A DNA stretch of 39,882 bases from the NCBI RefSeq assembly GCF_003259905.1, contig NZ_QLMG01000040.1:1-39882 (forward strand), read 5' to 3'. The DNA comes from Salipiger aestuarii (lineage in GTDB: Bacteria; Pseudomonadota; Alphaproteobacteria; Rhodobacterales; Rhodobacteraceae). This document shows, in pieces, positions 26,004 through 35,418 of the stretch. Below the pieces are notes generated by a model that was given only the letters and a program-made list of their open reading frames with translations, made no database searches and had not been told where the DNA came from. The position numbers and the translations under genes are program-made. Each line of letters opens with the position of its first letter. Positions within the stretch are counted from its first letter, which is position 1.

Positions 26004-27343
26004 GCCGGATCGACCTGGGCCCCCCCCCGGCCGACGCCGTCGCGCTGCTGAAGCGGTTTCGCAGCGGCTCGGCCGACCCGGTCGCGGTGATGCAGGCGCA
26101 TCTGGACCGGATCGACCGGCTGGATGCGGTGCTGAACGCCTGTTCTTCCCGCGCGGGCGATGCGCTGGATCAGGCGCGCGCCGCGCGGGACCGATGGCGG
26201 CACGGGGCGCCCGCGGGGCCGCTTGACGGGGTTCCGGTGATCGTCAAGGACAACCTCGTGTCCGCCGGCCTGCCCGCCGCGTGGGGCAATGCGGCGCTGT
26301 ACCGCCGCATCCCCGCGGCAGACGAACGCCCGGTCGCCGCCCTGCGCGCGGCGGGCGCCATCGTTCTGGCCAAGGGCAACACGCCCGAGTTCGCGGTCGA
26401 GGGCTATACCGACAACCTGACCTTTGGCACGACGCGCAACCCCTTCGACACCGACCTGACGCCGGGGGGGTCGTCGGGCGGCGTTGTGGCGGCGGTGGCG
26501 GCGGGCATGGCGGTCGCGGGGCTGGGCACTGATGGTGGCGGGTCGATCCGCCGCCCTGCGGGCTATACCGGGCTGTGGGGGCTGAAACCGGGGCTTGGAG
26601 CAGTGGCGCGCGGCGCGGGGCTGCCTCAGGTGCTGCTGGATTTCGAAACCGTGGGGCCGATCACCCGGTCGGCCCGCGACCTTGCGCTGATCTTTGCGGT
26701 CCTGGCGAAACGATCCGTGCGGGACAATCCGCGGCCGCTGCGCATCCTTGCGGTGGAACGGCTTGATGGCGCGCCCTGCGATGCGGCCATCCGCGCGGTT
26801 TTTGGCCAAACTGCGGTGGGGCTTGAGCGACTGGGCCACAGGGTCGAGCATGGCGCGCTGCCGCTGGATCTTGGGCCGTTGAACGAGGTCTGGGGCCGGA
26901 TTGTGGAAATCGGGCTGGCGCATCTGGCCGCTCAGGACCCCCAGGTCATGGCCGAGGCCGCCCCAAAATACCGTGACATGGCGCAACGTGGCGCGGCGCA
27001 GGATGCGGTCGCGCTCTACGACGCGCTGAGCCGCGTCTTTGCCCTGCGCGAGGCGGTGCGCGGGTTGTGGGGATACGACGCCATTCTGTTGCCGACCGCC
27101 GCCGCCCCGCCCTGGCCCGCGCACCAGGCCTTTCCCCGCGTCATCGACGGCCATCCGGTCGGCCCGCGCGGCCATGCGATCTATACCGGCTGGGTGAACG
27201 CCGCCGGTCTGCCCGGCCTGGCTTTTCCGGCGGGCACCGACGGTGCGGGGCTGCCGGTTGGCATGCAGCTGATCGCCGACCGGGGGGGCGAGGACCTGCT
27301 GCTGGCGCTTGCCCAGACGCTGGATCGCCGGGCGCGCAACTGA
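26000..27343 (+). CDS. Amidase (amidase signature family)
   Basis: A 447-residue hydrolase of the amidase-signature family that releases ammonia or an amine from a carboxamide. The Ser-cisSer-Lys triad is present: Lys83 in VIVKDN, Ser158 in GGSSGG and the nucleophile Ser182 in [12 protein letters not shown]. The C-terminal half has the usual RHS...[13 protein letters not shown]-type ending (here [20 protein letters not shown]). ATG at 26000 overlaps the dctM stop as ATGA. As the last gene of the operon it may hydrolyse the amide or carbamoyl compound produced by the hydantoinase. The family is broad, so the substrate is inferred from context only. Confidence 0.9.
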   Translation: MSRIDLGPPPADAVALLKRFRSGSADPVAVMQAHLDRIDRLDAVLNACSSRAGDALDQARAARDRWRHGAPAGPLDGVPVIVKDNLVSAGLPAAWGNAALYRRIPAADERPVAALRAAGAIVLAKGNTPEFAVEGYTDNLTFGTTRNPFDTDLTPGGSSGGVVAAVAAGMAVAGLGTDGGGSIRRPAGYTGLWGLKPGLGAVARGAGLPQVLLDFETVGPITRSARDLALIFAVLAKRSVRDNPRPLRILAVERLDGAPCDAAIRAVFGQTAVGLERLGHRVEHGALPLDLGPLNEVWGRIVEIGLAHLAAQDPQVMAEAAPKYRDMAQRGAAQDAVALYDALSRVFALREAVRGLWGYDAILLPTAAAPPWPAHQAFPRVIDGHPVGPRGHAIYTGWVNAAGLPGLAFPAGTDGAGLPVGMQLIADRGGEDLLLALAQTLDRRARN

Positions 27344-27682
27344 CGTCCCCCCGACGCGCCGCGATGCCATGCAAAGGGCCAGGCGGCCCCAGCGCATGCG
27401 CTTTGCGATGCCGGTCACGGTGGCGCTGCTCGCCGCGACCAGCATCACATCCGGCGGGACGATGGCGCCGGCGCACCCTTCTGGGGGGCCATCGCCGCCG
27501 AAGTGGTCTTTCCTTTGGCGCGATTGTCCATGCCGGTCGTGGTCCTGATCGGAACCAGGGCGCGACCGTCCGGCCAAATGCCCCGCATCGCGGCGAGTTC
27601 GTGAAAATCAGACATATTCACCGCCCCCGCACCCCAGCGGATGCCCGTCACACCAAGGGTGAATTGACGCCCTTGCGGCCGG
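27344..27682. other. Stretch with no assignable gene
   Basis: Between the amidase stop and the protease remnant I find no gene that can be named. A leftward frame from about 27616 (start MSDFHELAAMRGIWPDG) runs some 57 codons and looks somewhat protein-like, and another leftward frame around 27400-27500 has a hydrophobic VMLVAASSATVTGIA stretch. They overlap in different frames, which would suit a frameshifted remnant, but no family is recognised and no clear binding site is seen. No clear terminator was found for the upstream operon. Confidence 0.3.
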
Positions 27683-29002
27683 ATACCGGCACGCCTTGCC
27701 GATGACTCCCGCCAAAAGGACAGCACCGGCGATTATTCCTGAGCCTACTATCCGGACAGCGGCACGGGAACCAGTTCCACCAGCCATGTCGTCATCACCG
27801 AAGAGCTGGGCAACCTGTCGGACACGGACTGACAGTCCGGACGCTGGGCCTATACCGTCGCGCTGCATGAGATCGGCCATGCGATGGGGCTGGCGCATTC
27901 GTTCGCCGGCACGGTGCTGGACCCGGCGCTGGATAACCACAACCACACGGTCATGTCCTATGACTGGACCTGGGATGACGCCATCTGGCCGCAATATGCC
28001 CGCGACACCCTGGCGCATCTGGACATGGACGCGGTGCAGAGCGGACACACCGGAGACGCTTGGCTGGACGGTCCGATGGGAGGACACCAACAGCAGGGTG
28101 ACCATATCCACCACCGGCGGCGCGGACACCGCGATCGCCAGCAAGGCCGATACCGCAATCCGGGCGGGGGCGGGAATGACACGCTTTACGGACAGGCCGG
28201 CGACGACACGCTGGAGGGTGGCAGCGGCGCCGACAGCATGACCGGCGGCGCTGGCGACGATGTGTATTTCGTCGATGATCTGTCCGACGCGATTGTCGAA
28301 ACGGCGCTGGATGGCAACGACACGGTCAGATCCGCGATCTCTCCGCCGCTGCAATCGGTCGCGCCCAACGTCGAAAACCTGGTGCTGATTGGCAAGCAGG
28401 ACATCAGCGGCATCGTCACAGACGCCGCCAACCGTCATCGGGAACGAAGGCGACAACCTGCTGCGGGGCAACGCCGAACAGCATTTGCTGTTTGCGTTTG
28501 CGGGCGCGGACACTGCCTATGGTGGACCGGGCGGCGACACGATTTACGGCGGCTTCGGGGCCGACCGGCTTGACGGGGCACCGGGAGCAGTGGCAACGAT
28601 ACGATCAACGGGGTCAGTTCCGAAAAGGCGCTTTACGGCAAGGCGGGCGCGGATTTCCTGTTCGCGCATGGCGGTGACGATACGGTGACGGGCGGCGCGG
28701 GCAATGACACGCTGTTCGGAGGATACGGCGCCGACCGCCTGACGGGCGGCGCGGACGCCGACACCTTCGTATCCGAAGCCGGGTCCGGGCGGGATATGAT
28801 CGACGATTTCGAAGCCGGGCGGGACAGGCTGGTGTTTTCGTCGCTGCTGACGGATGGCCGGACTGACGAGGCCGCCGTGCTGGCGGACTGCGCGACAACG
28901 TTCGGCGGCGCCGTCCTGTTCGATTTCGGCGAGGGCAACGCCCTGTGGCTGACCGGCGTATCGAGCACATACGGGCTGGGGTCTGACATGCTGATCGTTT
29001 GA
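27683..29002 (+). pseudogene. Broken serralysin-type (M10) RTX metalloprotease
   Basis: Fragments of a secreted zinc metalloprotease occur in the right order but in several frames. A catalytic part has YYPDSGTG, HEIGHAMGLAH (27866-27898, the HExxHxxGxxH zinc motif) and VMSYD (Met-turn, about 27950). A C-terminal part has many RTX nonapeptides (GNDTLYGQAGDDTLEGG, GADRLTGGADADTF), which bind calcium and mark type I secretion substrates. In-frame TGA codons at 27740-27742 and 27830-27832 each sit where Trp is expected (one base change from TGG). At least four frame changes are needed near 28080, 28165, 28430 and 28590. The N-terminal propeptide is missing. The gene is dead; no secretion genes lie nearby. 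Confidence 0.85.
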
Positions 29003-29036
29003 ATAAAGCCGGACGCCCCGTTGCGCCCGGCTTTAT
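29003..29036. terminator. Bidirectional terminator between protease remnant and dctD
   Basis: ATAAAGCCGG and CCGGCTTTAT form a perfect 10-bp stem around a 14-nt loop, starting at the remnant stop and ending 4 bp before the end of leftward dctD. The A/T-rich outer stem gives CTTTAT on the plus strand and the same sequence on the minus strand, suiting both directions. Confidence 0.75.
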
Positions 29037-29040
29037 CCGG

Positions 29041-30375
29041 TCAAAGGTAGTCGGCGCGCTGAAGGCCGTATTTGGCCATCTTTTCGTTCAGCGTCCGCCG
29101 CGGCAGGCACAGCTCGTCCATCACCGCCGAGATCGACCCCTTGTGGCGCCGCATGGTGTTGTCGATCAGCATCCGTTCGAACGCCTCGACGTATTCCTTC
29201 AACGGCTTGCCTTCGATCGTCATCACCGGCTGCATGTCTTCGTGATCGTTCATCAACAGCGACGCGATGGTGCCCTGCCCGCGCCGCGATTGCAGCACCG
29301 CGCGTTCGGCCAGATTGATCAGTTGGCGCACGTTGCCCGGCCAGGGGGCCTGCAACAGCTGCGCCGCCTCCTGCGCCGAAACCTGGGGCGCATCGCAGCC
29401 GTATTCATCCGAATACCCTTCGGCAAAGCGGGTGAAGAGCGTCAGAATATCCTCGCCCCGCGCCCGCAGTGGCGGCACCGTGATTTTCAGCGCGGCCAGA
29501 CGGAAATACAGATCCGGGCGCAGCGCGGTTTCGCAGGTGCGCCCCTCGTCCTGAAGGTTGCAGATCGCCACGATGCGCGTTTCGGGCGGGTTGCCCTGAT
29601 CGTTGATCGTCGAGAGCAGACGGGCCTGAGCGCTGTCGGACAACAATTCGATGTCCTCAAGCACCAGCGTGCCGCCGCGCGCCTCTTCCATCGCCGGAAG
29701 ACGGCTGTCTTCGGGTTGCATCGGTCCGAACAGACGCCGCAGCAGCGCGTCCTCATCCATCGCCGCGCAGGAAATCAGCACGAATTTCTTGCCCGCGCGG
29801 CTGCCAACGGCGTGCAGAGCGTGGGCGATCAGCGTCTTTCCGGTTCCTGTCTCGCCCTCGATCAGCACATGCCCGTCGGCCTGACCCAGGTCGAGCACGT
29901 CTTCGCGCAGCCGTTCCATCGCGCCGCTCTGGCCGATCAGCTTGTTCATGATCTGGCTGCCATCGGACAGTTCGCGCCGCAGCGCGCGGTTGTCCAGCGT
30001 CAGGCGGCGCGCGCTGGTGGCCTTTTTCGCCAGATCGGACATCCGGTCGGGATTGAATGGCTTTTCAAGGAAATCGAACGCGCCGATGCGCATCGCCTCG
30101 ACCGCCATCGGCACGTCGCCATGCCCGGTGATCATGATGACCGGAAGCGCGCTGTCGTTGCCCATCAGCTTGCGCAGAAACTGGATGCCATCCATGCCGG
30201 GCATCCGGATGTCGGAAATCACGATGCCGGGGTATTCCGTGCCCAGCGTGCCAAGCGCCTCTTCGGCGCTGGAAAACGTCTCGGTGTCATAGCCCGACAG
30301 CGCCAGCCACTGGCTGATGGATTGACGCATGTCCTTTTCGTCGTCCACGATGGCGATTTTCATGGCCTTGGTCAT
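29041..30375 (-). CDS. dctD: C4-dicarboxylate response regulator DctD, lacking GAFTGA
   Basis: An NtrC-type regulator of 444 residues, partner of the adjacent DctB kinase. The receiver domain (5-120) has the acidic pair Asp11/Asp12, phosphorylated Asp55, Thr83 and Lys105. The AAA+ domain has Walker A GETGTGKT (174-181) and a variant Walker B, GGTLVLED (234-241), where DE is replaced by ED. The DNA-binding helix-turn-helix is near 413-436. The GAFTGA loop that contacts sigma54 should follow LFG (215-217), but the text goes straight to PMQPEDSRLPAMEEARGG, so the loop is absent. Such proteins, like Rhodobacter capsulatus NtrC, can work without sigma54. ATG at 30375 was taken, with another in-frame ATG 12 bp later. 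Confidence 0.92.
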   Translation of the reverse strand: MTKAMKIAIVDDEKDMRQSISQWLALSGYDTETFSSAEEALGTLGTEYPGIVISDIRMPGMDGIQFLRKLMGNDSALPVIMITGHGDVPMAVEAMRIGAFDFLEKPFNPDRMSDLAKKATSARRLTLDNRALRRELSDGSQIMNKLIGQSGAMERLREDVLDLGQADGHVLIEGETGTGKTLIAHALHAVGSRAGKKFVLISCAAMDEDALLRRLFGPMQPEDSRLPAMEEARGGTLVLEDIELLSDSAQARLLSTINDQGNPPETRIVAICNLQDEGRTCETALRPDLYFRLAALKITVPPLRARGEDILTLFTRFAEGYSDEYGCDAPQVSAQEAAQLLQAPWPGNVRQLINLAERAVLQSRRGQGTIASLLMNDHEDMQPVMTIEGKPLKEYVEAFERMLIDNTMRRHKGSISAVMDELCLPRRTLNEKMAKYGLQRADYL

Positions 30376-30417
30376 CTGGATCTTTCACCTTTTCGCTCTG
30401 CCTGAACGGGGGCGCGG

Positions 30418-32184
30418 CTATTGTGCCGCCTGGACCCCGTCGTTCAGGATGGGAAGTTGCATTTCGAAAACCGCTCCGTCCTCGGATCCGTTCCGCGCCG
30501 TGAGCCGCCCGCCAAGATCCGACACGATCCCCGAACTGATCGCCAGGCCCAGCCCGGTGCCGTCGCCGGGCTGCTTGGTGGTGTAGAACGGTTCGAACAG
30601 ACTGTCGAAATCCTCGATGCCGTGGCCGTTGTCGCGCACCGACAGCACCGCCGTCTCACCCCCCGCCAGGATGATTTCGATCTGGGGCTGTGCGCGGGAT
30701 TTGGTTGCGTCGATGGCATTGCGCAAGAGGTTCACCAGAACCTGTTCGATGCGCATCCGGTCGCCCATGACACGGATCGGCTTTTCCGGCAGGATCTTCG
30801 AGATCCGCACCCGGCGCGCCTTGAGCTGGGGTTCCATCATCGACAACGACGCGGCAAGGGCTTCGGCCATATCGACCGGCGTAAGCTTGTCCTGCCCCTT
30901 GCGGGCATAGGATTTCAGCTGACGGGTGATCGCGCCCATGCGTTCGATCAGATCGTCGATGCGATGAAAGGCGGTCATCGCCTCTTCGGGACGGTTGCGC
31001 CGCAACAGCAAACGCGCACCGGCCAGATAGGTCTTCATCGCAGCCAGCGGCTGGTTCAGCTCGTGACTGACGGCCGCCGACATTTCGCCCAGGGCAGCGA
31101 GTTTCGAGCTTTGTTCAAGCGTCTGTTCCGCCGAAGCCAGGCTTTTCTGCACCTTTTCACGTTCTGCGATCTCGCGCTGAAGGCGCGCGTTCAGCCGGCG
31201 CAATTCCAGCGACTCCCGCTGGAACAGAGCCATGCGAATGGCGGTGCGGCGGCTGAGCGCATAGAACGCCAGCGCCGCCAGAAGGGCAAAGCCCATGATT
31301 TCCAGCGCAAGAACCGCGTTCACCCGTTCGCGCACCGACGCATAGGTGGTAAAGGTCGCCATGGTCCAGCCGCGAAACGGCATGCGCCCGTCGACCCGCA
31401 TGACCGCCTCGCCGCGCAGATAGGCATCGGGGGGCAGCGCGGTCCAGTCGGCGGTGGCCTTGATGGCACGTTCGATGGCGCTTTCGGGGGACTGGCGTTC
31501 CAACGCCTCGTCCATCGTGCGCCCGCGCCAGCGCGGTTCGGTCGCAAGCACAATGGTGCCAGAGCTGTCAAGCACGGCGACCGCGTCGCTGATCCCGGCC
31601 CAGGCGCGTTCGAACTTGGCCAGATCGACCTCGACAACGATCACGCCGATCACCGAATTCTGGCTTTCCACCCGCCGGCTGTAGGTGAAACTGTAGCCCC
31701 CGGATTCGCGCGGCTGCGTGGTGAAAACAGTGGTATTGGACCGAAGGGCGTCGACGAAATGCGGCAGGTTGCGATGCTGTTCGCCCAGCCGGTTGCGGTC
31801 GGTGGCGGCGACCGTGCGCCCGTCCCGATCAAGCAGCATCAGGGACGCGGCGCCGATCTCGTCGATATAGGAAATCAGCCGCTGCGTGGACTGGCTGAAA
31901 TCGCCGGAATTGAGCGCGCCGATCAGCGCCGGGTCGCGGGCAAGCAATTGCGGCACGATGGCATTGCGGCGCAGTTCCGACAGAAGGTTGCCGGAATACA
32001 GCGCCAGCCGCAGCTCCGACCGGTTGCGGGTGGATTCGGTGAACCTGTCGGTCAGGGTCAGATTGGTGACCCAGATCGTGGCAACGGCAAGGGCGACCAG
32101 CACGAACAATGCAAGCCTGATGCGCCAGCCAATCGGTCCCTGACGTCTCGTTCGCAAGATCTGATCCCGGGTCCTGTCGGCCAT
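30418..32184 (-). CDS. dctB: C4-dicarboxylate sensor histidine kinase DctB
   Basis: A membrane sensor of 588 residues. It has a transmembrane helix at about 21-42, a periplasmic PAS-like double sensor domain (about 45-290, including PRESGGYSFTYSRRV and VIGVIVVEVDL), a second helix at 291-311, a coiled coil, and the kinase core. The phosphoacceptor is His374 in AAVSHELNQPLAAM; N box NLLRNAIDAT, DNGHGI and GDGTGLGLAI are present. It would phosphorylate DctD, encoded 42 bp downstream. ATG at 32184 fits the usual N-terminus; the binding site is weak, and the open frame upstream runs into purQ. The ligand is expected to be a C4-dicarboxylate by family. Confidence 0.93.
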   Translation of the reverse strand: MADRTRDQILRTRRQGPIGWRIRLALFVLVALAVATIWVTNLTLTDRFTESTRNRSELRLALYSGNLLSELRRNAIVPQLLARDPALIGALNSGDFSQSTQRLISYIDEIGAASLMLLDRDGRTVAATDRNRLGEQHRNLPHFVDALRSNTTVFTTQPRESGGYSFTYSRRVESQNSVIGVIVVEVDLAKFERAWAGISDAVAVLDSSGTIVLATEPRWRGRTMDEALERQSPESAIERAIKATADWTALPPDAYLRGEAVMRVDGRMPFRGWTMATFTTYASVRERVNAVLALEIMGFALLAALAFYALSRRTAIRMALFQRESLELRRLNARLQREIAEREKVQKSLASAEQTLEQSSKLAALGEMSAAVSHELNQPLAAMKTYLAGARLLLRRNRPEEAMTAFHRIDDLIERMGAITRQLKSYARKGQDKLTPVDMAEALAASLSMMEPQLKARRVRISKILPEKPIRVMGDRMRIEQVLVNLLRNAIDATKSRAQPQIEIILAGGETAVLSVRDNGHGIEDFDSLFEPFYTTKQPGDGTGLGLAISSGIVSDLGGRLTARNGSEDGAVFEMQLPILNDGVQAAQ

Positions 32185-32221
32185 GCCGCGCAGATTACGC
32201 CGCGCGGGCGGTGGCCTCAAG

Positions 32222-32890
32222 TCACGCGCTTGCCAGTTCGGTGGCGAGATGGGCGAAAAGGCGCGCACCGTCCTCGTTGCCCTGAGACGGATCGCAGGCC
32301 CGTTCCGGGTGCGGCATCATGCCAAGCACTCGGCGGTTGTCCGAAAGGATACCCGCGATGTCGCGATGGGACCCGTTCGGATTGTCGGTATAGCGAAAGG
32401 CCACGCGGTTTTCGGCTTCAAGCAGATCCAGCGTGGCGGTGTCGGCGGTGTAATTGCCATCGTGATGGGCGATGGGGATACGGATCGTCTCGCCCGCGTC
32501 ATAGCTGCGCGTGAACACCGACTGGCTTTCGGTGACGGTCAGCCCGACCGACCGGCAGATGTATTTAAGCCCGGCGTTGCGCAGCAAGGCCCCTGGCAGG
32601 ATGCGCGTTTCCGTCAGCACCTGAAAGCCGTTGCAGACACCAAGGACATAACCGCCGCGATCCGCGTGGACCTTGACCTCGCGGCATATGGGCGAATTGG
32701 CGGCAATCGCCCCGCACCGCAGGTAGTCGCCAAAGGAAAAACCACCGGGAATGCCAACGATGTCGATGCCTTCGGGCAGAGCCGTGTCCTTGTGCCAGAC
32801 GCGCTGGACCTCAAGGCCCGCCTTGCGAAAGCCTTCGGCAAGGTCGCGATCGCAGTTGGATCCGGGGAAGACGATGACGGCGGCTTTCAT
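32222..32890 (-). CDS. purQ: Phosphoribosylformylglycinamidine synthase subunit PurQ
   Basis: The glutaminase subunit of the PurL-PurQ-PurS complex, which makes FGAM in purine synthesis. The 222-residue class I amidotransferase has the nucleophile Cys86 in GVCNGFQVL, the oxyanion region [16 protein letters not shown], and the His/Glu pair in MMPHPERA near the C-terminus. GGAGAA precedes the ATG at 32890. Its partners purS and purC lie further upstream on the same strand but are separated from it by a chemotaxis receptor gene. dctB follows 37 bp downstream. purL is not in the window. Confidence 0.97.
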   Translation of the reverse strand: MKAAVIVFPGSNCDRDLAEGFRKAGLEVQRVWHKDTALPEGIDIVGIPGGFSFGDYLRCGAIAANSPICREVKVHADRGGYVLGVCNGFQVLTETRILPGALLRNAGLKYICRSVGLTVTESQSVFTRSYDAGETIRIPIAHHDGNYTADTATLDLLEAENRVAFRYTDNPNGSHRDIAGILSDNRRVLGMMPHPERACDPSQGNEDGARLFAHLATELASA

Positions 32891-33090
32891 GGGCGTTCTC
32901 CGGTGGCCGAGGGGTTTCTCGGGGCTGTTTTGGACGCAGCCGACGGACCGCGCCTGAGGCTGGGCAATCTGAACGGCCCCAGGCGACTCATCGCGGTTGG
33001 ACCGTCGGGAACTGTCCGCCCCTTACCGACTTTCCGGCTGGATTTCAATCCACCTCGGATCGGACGGGCTCAGGGCGGCCGGAGCCGGGT

Positions 33091-35025
33091 TCAGAAATCC
33101 TCCCATACGCCATCTTCTGTGCCGATTGCGGCTTTTTTCGGCGCAGGTGGCGCGGGAGTCGGCCGCACGGTATCCCAGCCGGAGGACGTCTGTTCGGTTG
33201 CCGGTGCCCGCCGAGGAGCTTGAACAGCGGGCGCCAACGGTCTGCGGACCGAAAGTGCCCCTCCGGTGAAAACTGCGACCGTGTCGGAAAGACGGTGCGC
33301 CTCGGCGTTCAGGCCCTGCCCCGAGGCGTTCAGTTCTTCGACCACCGCGGCGTTGTGCTGGGTCATGCCCTCAAGCCGCTGTACTCCCTCGTTGATTTCG
33401 CCCAGGCCTTTGGTCTGCGTCTGGACCGACGACGAGATATCGGAGATCAGCGTTCCCAATTCGTTGACCTGCGCGATCAGTTCGCCAAGCGTGGAGCCGG
33501 TCTTTTGCACGAGGGTCGCGCCTTCGCGCACCTCGTCGTTGGAGGCGCGGATCAGATGCTTGATTTCCTGTGCCGCTTCCGCCGCGGTTTGCGCAAGACT
33601 GCGCACTTCGGAGGCCACAACGGCGAACCCCCGCCCGGCTTCGCCGGCGCGCGCCGCCTCGACACCGGCGTTCAGCGCAAGCAGGTTGGTCTGAAAGGAA
33701 ATATCGTCGATGGCCGTGACGATCTGGTTGATCTGACCTGCGGCCTGTTCGATGCGGGTAATCGCCGCAATCGCCTGACGCAGCACCTGTTCGGACTGGT
33801 GCGACAGTTCCCGGCTGCGCCCGGCCAGCGTATCCGCCGACGCGGCATCGCCAGCGATTTTTGTGCTTGTGCCGGCCAGGGCGTCAAGCTGCGCCGCCGA
33901 TCTTTCGAGGGTCGCGGCCTGATCTTCGACACGGCGCGCCAGATCGTCCGAGGTCGATCCGATCTCTTCTGCGGCGCCGCGCACCGCATCCGTGACGGTG
34001 GAAACCTCGCGCATGGCTTCGGCGAGGCTGCGCACCCCGGTGTCGAAATCGTCGCGCAAGGCTTCGTATTCGGGCGGAAAGACGAATCCGTCGGGAACCT
34101 CGATCCGGGCGCCCAGATCGCGGTGCGCCAGGCGTTCGAGCCCGGCACGCAGCGCCGCCACAGCGCGATCTTGTGCCGCGCGACGTACTTTGACCTGCGC
34201 TTCGAGATCGCGCGAGGCGGCGAGTTTCTGGCGGAATTCTTCGATGACACGGGCAGTCACGCCAATCTCATCCTTGCGGTTCAGACTCGGCACATCCAGA
34301 TCAAGGTCACCGTTCGCCATCTGCTCAAGACGCCCGCACAGTGTCCAGAGCGGCCCGAGGCTGCGCGACAGAACCAACAGCATCAAGGCAATGCCGAGCG
34401 CGGCCGCGAACAGCGTAAATGCCACACCAACCGTGACTGACGAAATGAGTTCGGCGTTCACCTTGGATTTATCGACCCCGACATAGAAAATGCCGACCAC
34501 CTCGCCCGCGGCATTGGTGATCGGCTCGTAGATGGTGAAATAGGGCTTGCCGAGAATCACCGCCTCTCCGCGAAAGGTCTCTTTGCGCAGCATGGCGGCA
34601 TGGACCGGATTTGCCGTGCCAAGCCATGTGCCCACGGCGCGGTTGCCGTCGGGCTTGATGATATTGGTGGTCATGCGGATGAAGTCGCCCTCTTCGGGGA
34701 CCCAGCCGAACAATGTCGCGGTTTCACCGGAAATGGCGCCAACCCGATCGATCAGCCCGTGCCCGCTGATTTCCGGCAACGACGGCCACTGCACCTGATC
34801 AATGCGGCCCGCGTCATCCTGCGTCGCGGTGATCCCGGGAAACTGGCTGGAAAACTGATCGACAAGGATCCGCAGCGACGTATCCTGCCGCTCTTGCGCG
34901 GATTGCACGAGGGAATTGCGCGTTTCCCACACGAAAAAGCCGACAAGAGCGGTCGAGGTGATTACTAGCAGCGCAGAAAGGCTCAGCACCAGGCGAGCCT
35001 TCAACGATATTTTTGACAAGACCAT
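33091..35025 (-). CDS. Methyl-accepting chemotaxis protein with Cache sensor
   Basis: A 644-residue inner-membrane chemoreceptor. It has a transmembrane helix at about 11-33, a periplasmic Cache-type domain (34-190, with [25 protein letters not shown]), a second helix at 196-222, a HAMP domain (223-276), a second HAMP-like segment (about 295-345), and a cytoplasmic signalling hairpin whose tip is [28 protein letters not shown] (452-479). A Pro/Ala-rich linker ends in VWEDF, which fits the xWxxF pentapeptide that tethers CheR/CheB. GGAG lies 8 nt before the ATG. It lies between purS and purQ, a place usually without such a gene. The ligand is unknown. No gene is seen in the 200 bp downstream (32891-33090). 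Confidence 0.94.
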   Translation of the reverse strand: MVLSKISLKARLVLSLSALLVITSTALVGFFVWETRNSLVQSAQERQDTSLRILVDQFSSQFPGITATQDDAGRIDQVQWPSLPEISGHGLIDRVGAISGETATLFGWVPEEGDFIRMTTNIIKPDGNRAVGTWLGTANPVHAAMLRKETFRGEAVILGKPYFTIYEPITNAAGEVVGIFYVGVDKSKVNAELISSVTVGVAFTLFAAALGIALMLLVLSRSLGPLWTLCGRLEQMANGDLDLDVPSLNRKDEIGVTARVIEEFRQKLAASRDLEAQVKVRRAAQDRAVAALRAGLERLAHRDLGARIEVPDGFVFPPEYEALRDDFDTGVRSLAEAMREVSTVTDAVRGAAEEIGSTSDDLARRVEDQAATLERSAAQLDALAGTSTKIAGDAASADTLAGRSRELSHQSEQVLRQAIAAITRIEQAAGQINQIVTAIDDISFQTNLLALNAGVEAARAGEAGRGFAVVASEVRSLAQTAAEAAQEIKHLIRASNDEVREGATLVQKTGSTLGELIAQVNELGTLISDISSSVQTQTKGLGEINEGVQRLEGMTQHNAAVVEELNASGQGLNAEAHRLSDTVAVFTGGALSVRRPLAPAVQAPRRAPATEQTSSGWDTVRPTPAPPAPKKAAIGTEDGVWEDF

Positions 35026-35100
35026 GAAGACACTCCGAAATGCGGTTTCGAAATGTTTGTAGCGCCTGCCTTATGAAAAACTTCCTAAGATGCCGCTGGG

Positions 35101-35331
35101 TCAGGACATTTGGATGGAATAGCTTTCGATCACCGTGTTCGCGAGAAGTTTTTCGCACATTTCGGTCACATCCGCCTCGGTCGCACCGTCGGCCAGGTCA
35201 AGTTCGATCACCTTGCCCTGGCGCACACCGCCCACCGTGCCGAACCCCAGGCCAAGCAGCGCATGGCGCACCGCCTCGCCCTGCGGATCGAGAACGCCAT
35301 CCTTCAGCATCACATGAACCCGAGCCTTCAT
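35101..35331 (-). CDS. purS: Phosphoribosylformylglycinamidine synthase subunit PurS
   Basis: The small 76-residue subunit that holds PurL and PurQ together. MKARVHVMLKDGVLDPQGEAVRHAL is characteristic, and the protein is the normal family length, ending IESYSIQMS. ATG at 35331 follows GGAGAAAG; an in-frame upstream ATG at 35382 is ignored because the family begins with the KARV strand. It lies 87 bp downstream of purC on the same strand. The 75 bp after its stop lead to the chemoreceptor start rather than to purQ. Confidence 0.96.
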   Translation of the reverse strand: MKARVHVMLKDGVLDPQGEAVRHALLGLGFGTVGGVRQGKVIELDLADGATEADVTEMCEKLLANTVIESYSIQMS

Positions 35332-35418
35332 GGCACTTTCTCCGTTTCCTGCAAGGCGCCCCTGCCCCTTGTCGTTTCGCATATGGTCGCCGCCACGCCC
35401 GCAGCGGACGCCGTGCCG

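Noticed and set aside
27740-27832. TGA read as Trp (recoding) in the protease frame
   Set aside because: TGA is the normal stop in many overlapping genes of this window, and the same locus also needs several frameshifts.
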